Positions 48,212-59,122 of a stretch of DNA of 64,000 nt are shown here, piece after piece; the first letter of the stretch is position 1, and the number at the start of each line of letters is the position of its first letter. The stretch spans positions 1 to 64,000 of the forward strand of contig CAJAQB010000014.1 of NCBI GenBank assembly GCA_903943975.1. Direction: 5' to 3'. The DNA comes from Synechococcus lacustris (GTDB taxonomy: Bacteria > Cyanobacteriota > Cyanobacteriia > PCC-6307 > Cyanobiaceae). The notes under the pieces are model-generated. The model did not search any database and had not been told where the DNA came from. It worked only from the letters and a program-made list of their open reading frames with translations. Made by a program: the position numbers and the translations under genes.

Positions 48212-49624
48212 TTACTTCTGCAGTGTGCCCCTGGGGGTGACGCAATAGGGGCAATCAAGCCATTCATCCCTTAAGCCGGCCCCACAGCCCCGGCAGGTGG
48301 CAGTGCTGATCTGCCGGGCGCGGACTTCCTGCTCAAGGCCGGAATCCGTGAGCAGCACCCGTTCCACCTCCTCCAGGCTGGTGAGGCCCTGCTGGGCCAG
48401 TTCCAGCCCATAGCTCAGCAGGGTTTTCATGCCATTGGCCATGGCCATGCGGCGCAGTTGGTCGGTGGGGGTGCCCTTGCCGATCGCTGCGGCCATCGCT
48501 TCATTCACCCGCATCACTTCGTAAACCCCCACCCGGCCCCGATAGCCCATGCCGCCGCAGTGGGAGCAGCTGTTATTGCTGGGGATCTTGAAGAAATTGA
48601 GGTTGCCAGGGTCACTGGCCAGCAGGCCCACCCGGGCCAGTTCCGCCTCCTGGGGCTGGTGGGGCTGGCGGCAGTGCGGGCAGAGCCGCCGCAGCAGCCG
48701 TTGGGAGAGCACTCCGATCAAGGAGGCGCTGAGCAGGAAGGTTTCCACCCCCATTTCCTCCAGCCGGGCCACGGCGCTGGGGGCGTCGTTGCAGTGCAGG
48801 GTGGTGAGCACCAGGTGGCCGGTGAGGGCCGCCTCCAGGGCGGTTTTTGCCGTTTCTAGGTCCCGGGTTTCCCCCACCAGCAACACGTCGGGGTCCTGGC
48901 GCATGAAGGCCCGTAGGGCCTGGGAGAAATCCAGCCCCTTGTCGCGGTTCACCTGGGTTTGGGTGATGCCCGGCAGGGTGTATTCGATCGGGTCCTCCAC
49001 CGTGGAGATGTTCAAGCCCGGATCGTTGCGTTCCGCCAGCAGCGAATAGAGGGTGGTGGATTTACCAGAACCGGTGGGTCCCGTCACCAACAGAATTCCG
49101 TAGGGCTTGCGGCCCATGTCACGGATTTCCGCCAGGGCGACGGGGTCGGTGACCAATTGGTCCAGGTCCAGTTGGGTGGCGCTGGAATCCAGCAGCCGCA
49201 GCACAATCTTTTCGCCGAAGCGGCTGGGCAGCACGTTGACGCGGAAATCGACGGTGCGGCCCTTGTAGTGGCGCCGGATCCGACCGTCCTGGGGCAGCCG
49301 CCGCTCGGCGATGTCGAGGTCGGCCATGATTTTGAAGCGGCTGGTGAGGGCCGGAATCACCTTGGCGGGCAGGGATTCAAAGGCCTTTTGCAGCACCCCA
49401 TCCAGCCTTAGCCGCACCTGCAGGCCCTTTTCCTGGGGTTCCACATGGATGTCGCTGGCGCCAATTGCCAGGGCGCGCACCATGATTCGATCCGCCAGCT
49501 GCACCACCGGGGCGGCGCTGGCATCGGCGGCGCTTTGCTCAAGATCCGGTCCCTCAGGGGCTACCGGGGGGGCAAAGCTCTCGAAACTGTCGCTCAGCTC
49601 GAAGCGTTCCACTGCCCTCCACAC
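48212..49624 (-). CDS. pilB: type IV pilus extension ATPase PilB, short form
   Basis: PilB powers pilus extension. The 470-residue protein has [19 protein letters not shown], Walker [49 protein letters not shown] and the paired CPHC and CSHC zinc knuckle. The N-terminal MshE-like regulatory domain of full-length PilB (proteins usually 560-670 residues) is absent; the start is GTG 49624, with a stop 36 bases upstream in frame, so no longer form exists here. The C-terminus adds an extra CRGCGAG to CPYC zinc-ribbon-like segment. Both features are unusual. It heads a pilB-pilT-pilC operon. Confidence 0.88.
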   Translation of the reverse strand: MWRAVERFELSDSFESFAPPVAPEGPDLEQSAADASAAPVVQLADRIMVRALAIGASDIHVEPQEKGLQVRLRLDGVLQKAFESLPAKVIPALTSRFKIMADLDIAERRLPQDGRIRRHYKGRTVDFRVNVLPSRFGEKIVLRLLDSSATQLDLDQLVTDPVALAEIRDMGRKPYGILLVTGPTGSGKSTTLYSLLAERNDPGLNISTVEDPIEYTLPGITQTQVNRDKGLDFSQALRAFMRQDPDVLLVGETRDLETAKTALEAALTGHLVLTTLHCNDAPSAVARLEEMGVETFLLSASLIGVLSQRLLRRLCPHCRQPHQPQEAELARVGLLASDPGNLNFFKIPSNNSCSHCGGMGYRGRVGVYEVMRVNEAMAAAIGKGTPTDQLRRMAMANGMKTLLSYGLELAQQGLTSLEEVERVLLTDSGLEQEVRARQISTATCRGCGAGLRDEWLDCPYCVTPRGTLQK

Positions 49625-49709
49625 AATTGCTTCAGGATGGCGGGGTTTCCCTCCCTTGATTCAGGTGCCGTCGCACCAGCAACATGTTGAGGTTCCAACG
49701 GTCTGCCGC

Positions 49710-50345
49710 ATGAACGGAGAGTCCACCGCCTCCCCCTCCCCTTTTGAGGCTGAAGCAGGGGTGGAGCTGCCGACCCCGGCCGCTGAGCAAGAGGTCAGCA
49801 GCAGCGAGGCTGCCCCCCTAGAAACCACCGCCGCCGGATCGGCCGCTGATCTGGAGGCAACCCTGGCCAGCCTGCGCCAGGAGCACGAGGGCATGCGCAG
49901 CCAATACATGCGCATCGCCGCTGATTTCGACAATTTCCGCAAGCGCCAGCAGCGCGAAGCCGAAGACCTCAAGGTGCAACTCACCTGCAGCACCCTCAGC
50001 GAAATCCTGCCGGTGGTCGACAACTTCGAGCGGGCCCGCCAGCAGTTCAACCCGGAGTCCGAGGAGGCCCAGGCGCTGCATCGCAGTTATCAGAACCTCT
50101 ACAAACAGTTTGTGGAGGTTCTGAAACAGCTGGGGGTTTCGCCGATGCGGGTTGAAGGCGAGGCCTTTGATCCTTCCCTGCACGAGGCCCTGTTGCGCGA
50201 ACCCAGTGAGTTGTTTGCCGAGGATTTGGTGATCGAGGAGCTGCAGCGCGGCTACCACCTGGAGGGTCGGGTGCTGCGCCACGCCCGGGTGAAGGTGTCC
50301 ATGGGGCCTGGTCCGGCCGCCGCCGCCGCTGCTGAAGCGAACTGA
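49710..50345 (+). CDS. grpE: nucleotide exchange factor GrpE
   Basis: GrpE releases ADP from DnaK (1015-2916). The start ATG 49710 ([20 protein letters not shown]) was chosen because the frame further upstream, open from 49311, reads antisense to pilB. The 211-residue protein has a variable acidic N-terminus, the helical [21 protein letters not shown] and the C-terminal [22 protein letters not shown](R)EP block with the beta domain ending in [11 protein letters not shown]. Its stop overlaps the dnaJ start by one base. Confidence 0.94.
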   Translation: MNGESTASPSPFEAEAGVELPTPAAEQEVSSSEAAPLETTAAGSAADLEATLASLRQEHEGMRSQYMRIAADFDNFRKRQQREAEDLKVQLTCSTLSEILPVVDNFERARQQFNPESEEAQALHRSYQNLYKQFVEVLKQLGVSPMRVEGEAFDPSLHEALLREPSELFAEDLVIEELQRGYHLEGRVLRHARVKVSMGPGPAAAAAAEAN

Positions 50346-51460
50346 TGGCTGATTACTACGACCTGCTGGGGGTTTCCCGGGATGCCGATGCCGACAGCCT
50401 GAAGCGGGCCTATCGGCGGCTGGCCCGCCAGTACCACCCGGATGTCAACAAGGAGCCGGGGGCGGAGGACAAGTTCAAGGAGGTGGGTCGCGCCTATGAG
50501 GTGCTGGGTGATCCCAAGACCCGGGCCCGCTACGACCAATTCGGCGAGGCCGGGGTGTCTGGGGCCGGTGGCGCCCCAGACATGGGCGACATGGGCGGTT
50601 TTGCCGATCTGTTCGAGACCTTTTTCAGTGGTTTTGGTGGGGCCGCCGGGGCCGGGGCTGGCGCCCAGCGAGCCCGGGGACCGCGCCAGGGGGATGACCT
50701 GCGCTTTGACCTCAACATCAGCTTCAAGGAGGCGGTGTTTGGCGAGGAGAAGGAAATCCAGATCCGTCACCTGGAAACCTGTGGCACCTGCAAGGGCAGT
50801 GGCGCCAAGGCGGGCAGTGGTCCGGTGGGTTGCAGCACCTGTGGGGGGGCTGGCCAGGTGCGGCGGGCCACCCGCACCCCCTTTGGCACCTTCACCCAGG
50901 TGGCCCCCTGCCCCGCCTGCGAGGGCTCTGGCCAGGTGATTGCCGACCCCTGCACCGACTGCAGTGGCCAGGGGGTGCAACAGGTGCGCAAGAAGCTCAG
51001 AATCAACATCCCCGCCGGGGTGGATTCCGGTACCCGCCTGCGGGTGAACAGCGAGGGCAACGCCGGCCAGCGGGGGGGCCCCCCGGGCGATCTCTACGTG
51101 GTGTTGTTTGTCCAGGCGGATCAGAAGCTGCGCCGCGATGGCATCAACATCCATTCGGAGCTCACGGTGAGCTACCTGCAGGCGATCCTCGGCGACAAAC
51201 TTCAGGTGGACACCGTGGATGGCCCAGAGGAGTTTCAGATTCCCGCCGGCACCCAGCCCGGCACGGTGCTCACCCTTAAGGACCGGGGCGTACCGCGCCT
51301 GGGCAATCCCGTGGCCCGGGGGAACCATCTGTTCAGCGTCAAGGTGGTGTTGCCCCAGAAAATCGATGCCAGTGAGCGGGAGCTGCTGGAGCAGCTGGCC
51401 ACCATCGCCGCCAGCCATCCCAAGGGCAAGGGGGGGCTGTTCGGCGGCCTCTTCCAGTGA
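50345..51460 (+). CDS. dnaJ: type I Hsp40 co-chaperone DnaJ
   Basis: DnaJ stimulates DnaK and delivers substrates. The 371-residue protein has a J domain ([20 protein letters not shown] to about residue 65, with HPD in QYHPDVNKE), a Gly-rich linker, and a zinc domain with [24 protein letters not shown] and CTDCSGQG. C-terminal substrate-binding domains follow. Its ATG overlaps the grpE stop, and its stop overlaps the GTG start of the next gene by 3 bases, so all three may be translationally coupled. Confidence 0.95.
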   Translation: MADYYDLLGVSRDADADSLKRAYRRLARQYHPDVNKEPGAEDKFKEVGRAYEVLGDPKTRARYDQFGEAGVSGAGGAPDMGDMGGFADLFETFFSGFGGAAGAGAGAQRARGPRQGDDLRFDLNISFKEAVFGEEKEIQIRHLETCGTCKGSGAKAGSGPVGCSTCGGAGQVRRATRTPFGTFTQVAPCPACEGSGQVIADPCTDCSGQGVQQVRKKLRINIPAGVDSGTRLRVNSEGNAGQRGGPPGDLYVVLFVQADQKLRRDGINIHSELTVSYLQAILGDKLQVDTVDGPEEFQIPAGTQPGTVLTLKDRGVPRLGNPVARGNHLFSVKVVLPQKIDASERELLEQLATIAASHPKGKGGLFGGLFQ

Positions 51461-51684
51461 CGCTCAACCTGCGCGGTACCCCCTGTCCGCTCAATTTCAT
51501 CCGCACCAAGCTGGCCCTGGAAAAGTTGCAACCCGGCGAGAGCCTCACGGTGGAACTGGATGGCGGTGAGCCGGATCTGTTGGTGAGTGAGGGGCTGCAG
51601 GGGGATAGCAGCGGCCTGGTGGCGGGCTTTGAACGCCAACTGTTGGCCGATGGGGCCGTGCGGCTGCGGCTTACCCGTGGCTGA
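51457..51684 (+). CDS. TusA-family sulfurtransferase-like protein
   Basis: The 75-residue protein starts at GTG 51457, overlapping the dnaJ stop by 4 bases. [18 protein letters not shown] carries the Cys-Pro motif of TusA/SirA proteins, which carry sulfur for tRNA thiolation or other transfers. The rest has the alpha/beta arrangement of the family and a GDSSGLV loop. Its presence between dnaJ and rsgA suggests a link to translation, but this is inference. The family has many paralogs, so the exact substrate is open. Confidence 0.85.
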   Translation: MTLNLRGTPCPLNFIRTKLALEKLQPGESLTVELDGGEPDLLVSEGLQGDSSGLVAGFERQLLADGAVRLRLTRG

Positions 51685-52552
51685 GGCCGTCCGCGGCCAG
51701 GTGATGGCGCTGGAGGCCAATTTTTGTCGGGTGCGCCTGGAGCAGCCGGGTCCCGGCGGCCAGCGCCAGCTGCTTTGCACCCGGCGCAGCCGCCTGGCCC
51801 ATGGGGGCCAGCAGGTGATGGTGGGCGATTGGGTGGGGCTGGAGGGCCTCGACTGGACCGATGGCCGGGCGGCGGTGGCCTCCCTGGAGCCCCGCCGCAG
51901 TGAGCTGCAACGGCCCGCCCTGGCCAATGCCGATCGGGTGGTGGTGGTGGTGGCCCTGGCCCAGCCCCAGCTGGATCCCGAGGCCCTCAGCCGCTTTCTG
52001 CTCTGCGCCGAAACCACCGGCCTGGAGGTGTTGGTGTTGTTGAGCAAGGCGGATCTGGTGGAGCCGGCCCTAGGGCAGCAGTGGCTCGAGCGCTTGGCCG
52101 CCTGGGGCTATGGCGCCCAGGCCATCGGCCGCGGCGACCCCCTGGCCCTAGGGGCCCTGCGCCAGCGGCTGCAGGGGGGGGTGTCTGTGCTCTGTGGCCC
52201 CAGTGGCGTGGGCAAGAGCAGCCTGCTGAATGCCCTGGTGCCGGCCCTGGCCCTGCGCACGGCTGCTGTGTCTGGGAAGCTGCAGCGGGGGCGCCACACC
52301 ACCCGCCATGTGGAACTCCACGACCTGGCGGTGGATACCCTGCTGGCCGATACCCCGGGCTTTAACCGACCGGAGTTGCCCACCGACGCCAGCCAGTGGC
52401 CCCTGTTGTTTCCAGAAATCCGGCAGCAGCAGCAGGCCGGTGCCCGTTGTCGCTTTCGCGATTGCCGCCACCTGCAGGAGCCGGGCTGTGCCATCGACCG
52501 CCACTGGGAGCGCTACGACTACTACCGCGCCCTGTTTGACCAGAGGCCTTAA
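51677..52552 (+). CDS. rsgA: small ribosomal subunit biogenesis GTPase RsgA
   Basis: RsgA is a circularly permuted GTPase that helps 30S maturation. The start GTG 51677 ([20 protein letters not shown]) lies inside the preceding gene by 8 bases. The motif order is permuted as expected: SKADL (G4) precedes [14 protein letters not shown] (G1), and [10 protein letters not shown] (G3) follows. The zinc-binding end has [16 protein letters not shown]. About 291 residues. It ends 4 bases inside the convergent ybaB stop region. Confidence 0.93.
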   Translation: MAEAVRGQVMALEANFCRVRLEQPGPGGQRQLLCTRRSRLAHGGQQVMVGDWVGLEGLDWTDGRAAVASLEPRRSELQRPALANADRVVVVVALAQPQLDPEALSRFLLCAETTGLEVLVLLSKADLVEPALGQQWLERLAAWGYGAQAIGRGDPLALGALRQRLQGGVSVLCGPSGVGKSSLLNALVPALALRTAAVSGKLQRGRHTTRHVELHDLAVDTLLADTPGFNRPELPTDASQWPLLFPEIRQQQQAGARCRFRDCRHLQEPGCAIDRHWERYDYYRALFDQRP

Positions 52553-52893
52553 CCGCCCAGGCCAGTGAGGCCGGGCAGGTTGAGGCCACCGGTGAGTTCT
52601 TCCATGCGTTCCTTCATGGTGGCGGCCGATTTGGCGTAGGCGTTCTGGAGGGCCTCCAGGGTGGCGGTTTCGGCGACCTGCTGGCCTTCCGCCAGCAGGT
52701 CCGGGGCTAGCTGCACCCGTAGGGGCTGCTGGTTGCCGGAGAGCCAGATGCTGGCCCGACCATCAACGCTGCTGCCTTCGATCTCCATGGCATCCAGCTC
52801 CTCTTGGAGTTTCTGGGCGTCCTGCTGGATCTGTTGGGCCTTGCGGAAGGCTTCGGTGAGCTGTCCGAAGTTGGGGAGACCGAAGCCAGCCAT
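52549..52893 (-). CDS. YbaB/EbfC nucleoid-associated protein
   Basis: The start was set at ATG 52893 ([21 protein letters not shown]), giving 114 residues; the open frame continues 11 codons upstream with unconserved sequence. A helix of Gln/Glu residues is followed by the strand pair containing [18 protein letters not shown] and the end helix. YbaB homologs are small DNA-binding proteins. It is downstream of murC and murB on the minus strand and so is likely expressed with them. Confidence 0.9.
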   Translation of the reverse strand: MAGFGLPNFGQLTEAFRKAQQIQQDAQKLQEELDAMEIEGSSVDGRASIWLSGNQQPLRVQLAPDLLAEGQQVAETATLEALQNAYAKSAATMKERMEELTGGLNLPGLTGLGG

Positions 52894-52918
52894 CGCACGA
52901 GAGCGTGAACCTTCCAGA

Positions 52919-53797
52919 TTAGGCAAAGGGCCCGAGCCGCATCACCTCGGGGTGCAAGCGCAGGCCATGGGCCTTTTCCACCTCCGCCTGCACATGGCGG
53001 ATCAGGGCATCCATGTGGGCCGCCTGGGCGCCACCGGTATTGACGATGAAGTTGGCGTGCTGGGTTGATACCTGGGCCCCACCGATTTGATAGCCCTTCA
53101 GCCCCAGGCTTTCGATAAGTTTCCCGGCCTTGAGCGGTTCGGGGTTGCGAAACACACTGCCGCAGCTGGGCAGTTGGTAGGGCTGACTGCTGGTGCGGCT
53201 CTGCAGGTTGGCGCTGGTGCGGGCCCCCACGGCGGCCGGGCTTTCCCCGGGTTGGAGCTGGAAGCGGGCGGAAAGCACCACCCAGGTTTCCGCCTGCAGG
53301 CGGCTGTGGCGGTAGCCATAGGCCAGGGCCTCGGCGGGCAACACAAAGGCTTCCCCCCCCGCTGGATCAATCAGGGTCACATCCAGCAGGCAGTCGGCCA
53401 GGCAGCCCCCCTGGGCGCCGGCATTCATCACCACGGCGCCCCCCACGGTGCCGGGGATGCCCACCGACCACTCCAGCCCCCCCAGGCCCGCCTTGGCGGC
53501 CCGGCGGGCCAGGGTGGGGATAGGTTCGCCCGCCTGGGCCACCACCACCCCAGTGGCGGGATCCAGCTGGGCCCCCTGCAGTCGGCGGGTGCAGATCACT
53601 AACCCCGGCAACCCCTGGTCACTGATCAACAAATTTGAGCCGGCACCGATCAGTTGCAGCTGCTGACCTTCCGCCTGGGCCCAGTGCAGCAGCAGCTGAA
53701 GTTGTTCCAGGTTCTCTGGCTCAGCAAAGTGTTCGGCCGGGCCCCCCACCTTCCAGGTGGTGAAGTCCGCCAGGCCCACCTCAGACCTGTATTTCAC
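52919..53797 (-). CDS. murB: UDP-N-acetylenolpyruvoylglucosamine reductase
   Basis: MurB reduces UDP-GlcNAc-enolpyruvate to UDP-MurNAc with FAD and NADPH. The 292-residue protein has [34 protein letters not shown] for [23 protein letters not shown], and late [13 protein letters not shown] plus [15 protein letters not shown]. The length and motifs are normal. Its start overlaps the murC stop by 4 bases. Confidence 0.96.
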   Translation of the reverse strand: MKYRSEVGLADFTTWKVGGPAEHFAEPENLEQLQLLLHWAQAEGQQLQLIGAGSNLLISDQGLPGLVICTRRLQGAQLDPATGVVVAQAGEPIPTLARRAAKAGLGGLEWSVGIPGTVGGAVVMNAGAQGGCLADCLLDVTLIDPAGGEAFVLPAEALAYGYRHSRLQAETWVVLSARFQLQPGESPAAVGARTSANLQSRTSSQPYQLPSCGSVFRNPEPLKAGKLIESLGLKGYQIGGAQVSTQHANFIVNTGGAQAAHMDALIRHVQAEVEKAHGLRLHPEVMRLGPFA

Positions 53798-55242
53798 GCG
53801 GCTGCCGGCAGCCCTGGGTCGGAGTGGCAGGCCTCCAGGTGTTCCCAGAGTCGGTTCACATCGCCGGCACCCATCACCAGCAGTAGATCCCCGGGGGCAC
53901 TGAGCTCCAGGCTGGCGCTGGCCAGGTTCTCGAGGCTGGGGCAGGCCAGCGCCTGGCAGCCCAGTGCTTCCAACTGCTGGGCCAGGGCCTCACTGCTCAC
54001 CCCGGGGATCGCTGCTTCTCCGGCGCTGTAGAGGGGGGCTAGCAGCACCACATCCGCCTGGGTGAGGGCGCTGGCAAAGCGCTCCATGAACTCCGCCGTG
54101 CGGCTGTAGCGGTGCGGCTGGAACACGGCCACCACCCGTTTGGGCACCCAGGGCAGGGTGCTGCGGCCGCTTTCCACCATCAGCTGGGCCATGGCCAGGG
54201 TGGCGGCCACTTCGCTGGGGTGATGGGCGTAGTCATCCACCACCAGGCGCCCGGCGATTTCACCGCGCAGGTCAAAGCGGCGGCCGGGGGGTACCAGCTG
54301 CCCTAGGGCCTGTTGCAGGGCCGGGAAGGGGGCGCCCACCAGGCGACAGGCGGCGATGGCCGCCAGGGCATTGCTGAGGTTGTGGCGGCCGGCCATGGGC
54401 AGCAGCAGTTCCCCCAGGTGTTGGCCGTTTTCCAGGTAGTCGGCGTGGCTGCCGTCGCCGTTAAGGCTCAGGGGCACCGCCCGGAAGCTCAGTTCCTGGG
54501 CGCCGGCCTCCTCCTGCAGGCCCCACCAGTGGTCGGCCTGGAAGTGCTGGCGCAGCACGGGGCAATCGTGGTTGGCCAGCACCTGCTGGCAGTTGGCGGT
54601 GAAGCGACCCATGGTGGTCACCAGGGCCGCCAGGTCGGGATAAAAATCCGTGTGGTCTAGTTCCAGGTTGGTAACCAAGCCCAGGGCGGGTTTGAACTGC
54701 ACCAGGGAGCCATCGGATTCGTCGGCTTCCGCCACCAGCAGGTCGCTGGCGCCGGAGCGGGCGTTGCTGCCGAAGGCAGGCACCACGCCGCCAATGATCG
54801 CGGTGGGGTCCATGCCCACGGCGGCCAGCAGGCTGGCAATCAGGCTGCTGGTGGTGGTTTTGCCATGGCTGCCGGCCACGGCAATGCTGCGCTGGTTGCC
54901 GATTAACCAGCTGAGCAGTTCGGCCCGGTGGCGGATTTCCAGACCGGCAGCGCGGGCGGCGGCCAGTTCGGGGTTATCGGCGGGTATGGCGCTGCTCACC
55001 ACCACCAGGGGGGGCTGCGAAACGCCGCTGCGGATCGCGTCCACCGTGGCGGCGTTTTGGTCGCGGAAGATGCGGGCACCCCGGTGGCGCAGGGCTTGGG
55101 ACAGGGCCGTTTGTTTGGGGTCGGAGCCACTCACCTGATAGCCCCGGTCCGCAAGAATCCCGGCCAGGGCAGACATGCCGATGCCGCCGACCCCAATGAA
55201 ATGCACAGGCCGTTGAGTCGAGAGGGAAAGGGTCGAAGCCAA
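53794..55242 (-). CDS. murC: UDP-N-acetylmuramate-L-alanine ligase
   Basis: MurC adds L-alanine to UDP-MurNAc with ATP. The 482-residue protein has [17 protein letters not shown], the ATP loop [14 protein letters not shown], the [14 protein letters not shown] region, and the central domain [14 protein letters not shown]. The start ATG 55242 agrees with the family. It heads the murC-murB-ybaB cluster, and gap2 is divergent 137 bases away. Confidence 0.96.
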   Translation of the reverse strand: MASTLSLSTQRPVHFIGVGGIGMSALAGILADRGYQVSGSDPKQTALSQALRHRGARIFRDQNAATVDAIRSGVSQPPLVVVSSAIPADNPELAAARAAGLEIRHRAELLSWLIGNQRSIAVAGSHGKTTTSSLIASLLAAVGMDPTAIIGGVVPAFGSNARSGASDLLVAEADESDGSLVQFKPALGLVTNLELDHTDFYPDLAALVTTMGRFTANCQQVLANHDCPVLRQHFQADHWWGLQEEAGAQELSFRAVPLSLNGDGSHADYLENGQHLGELLLPMAGRHNLSNALAAIAACRLVGAPFPALQQALGQLVPPGRRFDLRGEIAGRLVVDDYAHHPSEVAATLAMAQLMVESGRSTLPWVPKRVVAVFQPHRYSRTAEFMERFASALTQADVVLLAPLYSAGEAAIPGVSSEALAQQLEALGCQALACPSLENLASASLELSAPGDLLLVMGAGDVNRLWEHLEACHSDPGLPAAA

Positions 55243-55379
55243 CTCTGCAAACCGCCTATGCCGAACTTAAGTCCATCCGCTCTGCTTGTCCGCCCCTGGG
55301 GCCCTAGGTCCCGGGGCCAGGAGCTTCTGTATGATCGGCAGCCAAATTCCCTTTTCTACCGGGTTTTCCCTTCTTTGCC

Positions 55380-56402
55380 ATGACCCTTCGTGTTGCTATC
55401 AACGGTTTTGGCCGGATCGGGCGCAATTTCATGCGCTGCTGGTTAAGCCGTGGGGCCAACACTGGCATCGAAGTGGTGGGTCTTAATGACACCTCGGATC
55501 CCATCACCAACGCCCATCTGCTCACCTACGACTCGATGTTGGGTCGGATCAAGGATGCGGAAGTGTCTTACACCGACGACTCCATCATCGTTAACGGTCG
55601 TTCGATCAAATGTTTCTCCGATCGTAATCCTCTCAACCTGCCCTGGAAGGAATGGGGCGTGGACCTGGTGATCGAAGCCACCGGGGTGTTTGTGGATCAG
55701 GCCGGTGCCGGCAAGCACATCCAGGCCGGTGCCAAGAAGGTGCTGATTACGGCCCCTGGCAAGGGCGAAGGGGTGGGCACTTTTGTGGTTGGCGTTAATG
55801 CTGATCAGTACCGCCACGCTGATTTCGACATCATCAGTAACGCCAGTTGCACCACCAATTGCATGGCGCCCCTGGTGAAGGTGCTGGATCAAAGCTTCGG
55901 CATCGAGAAGGGCACCATGACCACCACCCACAGCTATACCGGCGACCAGCGCATTCTTGATGCCAGCCACCGCGATCTGCGCCGGGCCCGGGCTGCGGCC
56001 ATCAACATCGTGCCCACCTCCACCGGGGCTGCCCAAGCCGTTGCTTTGGTTTATCCGCCGATGAAGGGCAAGCTCAATGGCATCGCCCTGCGGGTGCCCA
56101 CCCCCAACGTTTCCGTGGTGGACATGGTGCTTGAGGTGAAGCGCAATACCTCCAAGGAAGAGGTGAATGCCGTGCTTAAGGCTGCCTCCGAGGGGGCAAT
56201 GAAAGGAATCATCAAGTATTCCGATCTGCCGCTGGTTTCCAGTGATTTTGCCGGCACCGATGAATCCACCATCGTTGATTCAGACCTCACCATTGTGATG
56301 GGTGGCAACATGGTGAAAATCATTTCCTGGTACGACAACGAGTGGGGCTACAGCCAGCGCGTTGTTGATCTGGCCGAGGTGGTGGCAAAGAACTGGGCTT
56401 GA
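55380..56402 (+). CDS. gap2: glyceraldehyde-3-phosphate dehydrogenase, NAD(P)-type (Gap2)
   Basis: The 340-residue enzyme is the Calvin-cycle form in cyanobacteria, using NADPH, and may also be used in glycolysis. [14 protein letters not shown] binds the nucleotide, and [12 protein letters not shown] holds the active Cys, with the ending [23 protein letters not shown] hexamer at 55330-55335 stands about 45 bases upstream of the start and might be the promoter, without a clear -35. A strong terminator follows at 56458-56487. Regulation through CP12 is known for the family, but no cp12 gene is seen here. Confidence 0.95.
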   Translation: MTLRVAINGFGRIGRNFMRCWLSRGANTGIEVVGLNDTSDPITNAHLLTYDSMLGRIKDAEVSYTDDSIIVNGRSIKCFSDRNPLNLPWKEWGVDLVIEATGVFVDQAGAGKHIQAGAKKVLITAPGKGEGVGTFVVGVNADQYRHADFDIISNASCTTNCMAPLVKVLDQSFGIEKGTMTTTHSYTGDQRILDASHRDLRRARAAAINIVPTSTGAAQAVALVYPPMKGKLNGIALRVPTPNVSVVDMVLEVKRNTSKEEVNAVLKAASEGAMKGIIKYSDLPLVSSDFAGTDESTIVDSDLTIVMGGNMVKIISWYDNEWGYSQRVVDLAEVVAKNWA

Positions 56403-56440
56403 TACTCAACTGAATTTTTTAATTAAATCGGGCCTGGGTT

Positions 56441-57433
56441 TTAGTTGAAATGTTCATAACCCCTGCCTCCGGGCAGGGGTTTTTTTGTGGCGCCCCAGCA
56501 GAGTGGCCCCGGTTCGGCCCGCAGCCAGCCGATGCAGCGGGCCCCGGGCAATTGGGCCACAAAGGCCTCGGCCCAGGCGGGGTTTAGGGCCAGCACCAGT
56601 TCGAAATCTTCACCGCCATCGAGGCAGAGGCGCTCTAGGGCTGTGTCGGCGCTGAAGCCCGGAGGCAGGGGCAGCCCGCCTTGATCCAGCTGGGCCTGGC
56701 AGCCGCTGGCCTCGCTGATCAGGGCGAGGCTGCGGCGGAGGCCATCGCTGCTGTCGGTGCCGGCCACCCGCCAGGGCTGCCCCTGGGGCCGGCTGCGGTG
56801 CAGGGCCTCCACCGCATCAAAGCGTGGTTGGGGCCGCTGGTGGGCCTCGATCGCCCGGACCCGTTGCTCCGGGCTGGGTTCCCGGGCTAGGGGCTGTTCC
56901 CCCTGGAGCAGGGCCAGGCCGAGGCCACTGAGGCCATGGGCCCCACTCACCACCAGTCGATCCCCCGCCTGGCCGGCCCCCCGTTGGATCACTGCCCCCG
57001 GATCCACCCGCCCCAGGGCGGTGATCGCCAGCAGCCGCACGGGGGCCCGGCTGCAGTCACCCCCCAGCAGCACGCCGCCAAAGCGTTGCAGCAGCTCCGT
57101 TAGGCCCCCGTAGGCCTGCTCCACCCACTGCAGTGAGGTGGCCCCTGGGGCCCCCAGGGCCACGGTGAGCCCATCCACCTGGCGGCAGCCCATGGCGGCC
57201 AGGTCGGAGTAGTTGGCGGCGCCGGCCCGCCAGCCCACCGCCTGGGCTGGGGTGGTGGCCTCGGAGAAATGCACCCCCTCCACCAGGGCATCACTGCTGA
57301 TCACCCGCCGCAGCGCCCCCTCCGGCGCCAGCAGGGCGGCGTCGTCATTCAGTTGTTGGGGTGGGGCGAAGGCCTTGAGCCGCTCCAGCAGTTGGCTTTC
57401 CCCCAGCTCAGCGAGGCTGGGCCCCTCAGCCAT
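56441..57433 (-). CDS. thiL: thiamine-monophosphate kinase
   Basis: ThiL phosphorylates thiamine monophosphate to the active diphosphate. The start was set at ATG 57433 ([22 protein letters not shown]); eight more codons are open upstream. About 330 residues. The N-terminal DDAALL, TPAQAVGWRAGAANYSDLAAMG and GGDCSRAP match the family, and the late GTDSSDGLRRSL plus GGEDFELVLALN are its typical signature. The final codons (KKPLPGGRGYEHF) overlap the gap2 terminator. The start overlaps the end of the cyclophilin gene by 8 bases. Confidence 0.93.
   Translation of the reverse strand: MAEGPSLAELGESQLLERLKAFAPPQQLNDDAALLAPEGALRRVISSDALVEGVHFSEATTPAQAVGWRAGAANYSDLAAMGCRQVDGLTVALGAPGATSLQWVEQAYGGLTELLQRFGGVLLGGDCSRAPVRLLAITALGRVDPGAVIQRGAGQAGDRLVVSGAHGLSGLGLALLQGEQPLAREPSPEQRVRAIEAHQRPQPRFDAVEALHRSRPQGQPWRVAGTDSSDGLRRSLALISEASGCQAQLDQGGLPLPPGFSADTALERLCLDGGEDFELVLALNPAWAEAFVAQLPGARCIGWLRAEPGPLCWGATKKPLPGGRGYEHFN
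56458..56487 (+). terminator. rho-independent terminator of gap2
   Basis: CCCCTGCC (56460-56467) pairs with GGCAGGGG (56472-56479) with a 4-base loop, followed by seven T residues. It lies about 55 bases past the gap2 stop and inside the 3' end of thiL on the other strand. Confidence 0.9.
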
Positions 57434-58526
57434 GGGGCTGCAGTTGCTCAGCACCATTAAGAACTTTGGCTGAAACGATCCTGTCGTCCACCGTTAGCTC
57501 CCCGAGCACGTCAAAGCCATCAACCACATAGCCAAAGGCGGCATAGCGGCCGTCGATCAGATTGAGACCGGCGGGGGTTAGTTCCGGTTCAAACAGGAAC
57601 AGGAAAAACTGGGAGGAGCCGTCATCAAGGGCGGCATCGGAGTGGGCCCAGCCCAGGGTGCCCTTGGCGGCAAACGGCAGCACCGGCGTTGTTTTAAACA
57701 GCCCTAGTTCTTCAAAGGTTTCGTTGTAATAAGGAGCTGCAATGCCGGGGGCACGGATTTCCAGGGGTACGGGCCGCACGCTTTTGCTGCCCGGTGCCAC
57801 GAAGCCAGTTTCCGGGCCCTTGGGGTCGCCGGTTTGCAGTACATAGAAGTCTTCGGCGCGGTTAAAGCCCAGGCCGTCGTAGAAACCGCGCTGCACCAGA
57901 TCCACAAAGGCCCCCGCCGTTAGCGGAGCGTTGTAACCATCCACCACCAGGGTGAGGTCCCCCTTGTTGGTGCTGAGCTGCACCGTGGCGCGCCCCAGCA
58001 GCCGGGGTAGGGCCTGGAATTCCTCAGGGATCTGGAAGGGGAAATCCTCCACAAACAGGGCTTCGCTGGCGCCGATGCTGGCCAGGGCCTGGCGTCGCAG
58101 GCTCAGAAACCCGTCCCGGTCCTGCTGGTCAGCGGCAGTACAGAGCTGTTCCAGTTGGCCCTTGAGTTGGCCCAGGGTGTCGCTGGCCTGGCCCTGGCGC
58201 TGCTGGGGCAGGGCCGCCACGATCGCCTCCTGGTGCTGGGCCAGCTGTTGCTGGGTGCGGCCACAGCTGGAGCGGAGGCCGCTCCAGCGGCGGGCGCGCA
58301 GGTCTTCGCTGGTGGCCTCCAGCCGGTGTTGCAGATCCTCCAGGTCGGGCTGCTGCACCGGCAGGGCATCCCTGAGCAGGGCGGCCGGATCGGTAATCGC
58401 ATTGCCCGGGGGCAGGTAGGCCCAGGCGCTTTCGGCAGGGAGCAGTATCCCCAGCGCCAGGGTCAGGCTGAGCAGCAGCGAAAGCAAGGTGCTGGGCACG
58501 GCCGCCGACTCGGTAGCTGGGACCAC
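57426..58526 (-). CDS. lumenal cyclophilin, CYP38/TLP40-like
   Basis: The start was set at GTG 58526 ([20 protein letters not shown]), followed by a hydrophobic segment to about residue 30 and AESAWA; GTG 58499 is an alternative. The open frame to 58775 is antisense to efp and is not used. After the signal comes [21 protein letters not shown], a hallmark of plant CYP38/TLP40, a helical bundle rich in Gln/Leu, and a C-terminal cyclophilin-like barrel with [21 protein letters not shown] and [15 protein letters not shown]. The plant protein aids photosystem II assembly in the thylakoid lumen; the same is inferred here. Confidence 0.88.
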   Translation of the reverse strand: MVPATESAAVPSTLLSLLLSLTLALGILLPAESAWAYLPPGNAITDPAALLRDALPVQQPDLEDLQHRLEATSEDLRARRWSGLRSSCGRTQQQLAQHQEAIVAALPQQRQGQASDTLGQLKGQLEQLCTAADQQDRDGFLSLRRQALASIGASEALFVEDFPFQIPEEFQALPRLLGRATVQLSTNKGDLTLVVDGYNAPLTAGAFVDLVQRGFYDGLGFNRAEDFYVLQTGDPKGPETGFVAPGSKSVRPVPLEIRAPGIAAPYYNETFEELGLFKTTPVLPFAAKGTLGWAHSDAALDDGSSQFFLFLFEPELTPAGLNLIDGRYAAFGYVVDGFDVLGELTVDDRIVSAKVLNGAEQLQPHG

Positions 58527-58557
58527 CGTACAATCCGCCCCAATACTTTCCGCCGGA

Positions 58558-59118
58558 ATGATCTCCAGCAACGATTTCCGCACCGGTACCACAATCGAAC
58601 TGGATGGCCAGGTCTGGCGGGTGATCGAGTTTCTGCACGTGAAGCCAGGCAAGGGCTCCGCTTTCGTGCGCACCAAGCTGAAATCAGCCCAGAGCGGCAG
58701 CGTTGTTGAAAAAACCTTCCGGGCCGGGGAAATGCTCACCTCCGCCCTGCTGGAGAAAGCCACCCTCCAACACACCTACATGGAGGGCGACGACTACGTG
58801 TTTATGGACATGGCCAGCTTTGAGGAAACCCGGCTCACGGCTAAGCAAATTGGCGATGGTCGCAAGTACCTCAAGGAGGGTATGGCGGTGAGCGTCGTCT
58901 CTTGGAACGGCAAACCGATTGAGGTGGAGCTGCCCAACTCCGTGGCGCTGGAGGTGACCCAAACCGACCCGGGCGTCAAGGGTGATACCGCCACCGGTGG
59001 CACCAAGCCCGCCATTGTTGAAACCGGTGCCCAGGTGATGGTGCCGCTGTTTATCACCATCGGCGAGAAGATCAAGATCGATACTCGCTCTGATAGCTAT
59101 CTGGGTCGGGAGTCCTGA
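58558..59118 (+). CDS. efp: elongation factor P
   Basis: EF-P rescues ribosomes stalled on polyproline. The ATG at 58558 ([20 protein letters not shown]) is preferred over upstream GTG/TTG starts because it gives the typical 186 residues. The loop [12 protein letters not shown] carries the modifiable lysine (residue 32). The end [16 protein letters not shown] is the standard family finish. The cyclophilin gene is divergent with 31 bases between starts, and accB begins 4 bases downstream. Confidence 0.96.
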   Translation: MISSNDFRTGTTIELDGQVWRVIEFLHVKPGKGSAFVRTKLKSAQSGSVVEKTFRAGEMLTSALLEKATLQHTYMEGDDYVFMDMASFEETRLTAKQIGDGRKYLKEGMAVSVVSWNGKPIEVELPNSVALEVTQTDPGVKGDTATGGTKPAIVETGAQVMVPLFITIGEKIKIDTRSDSYLGRES

Positions 59119-59122
59119 GGAG

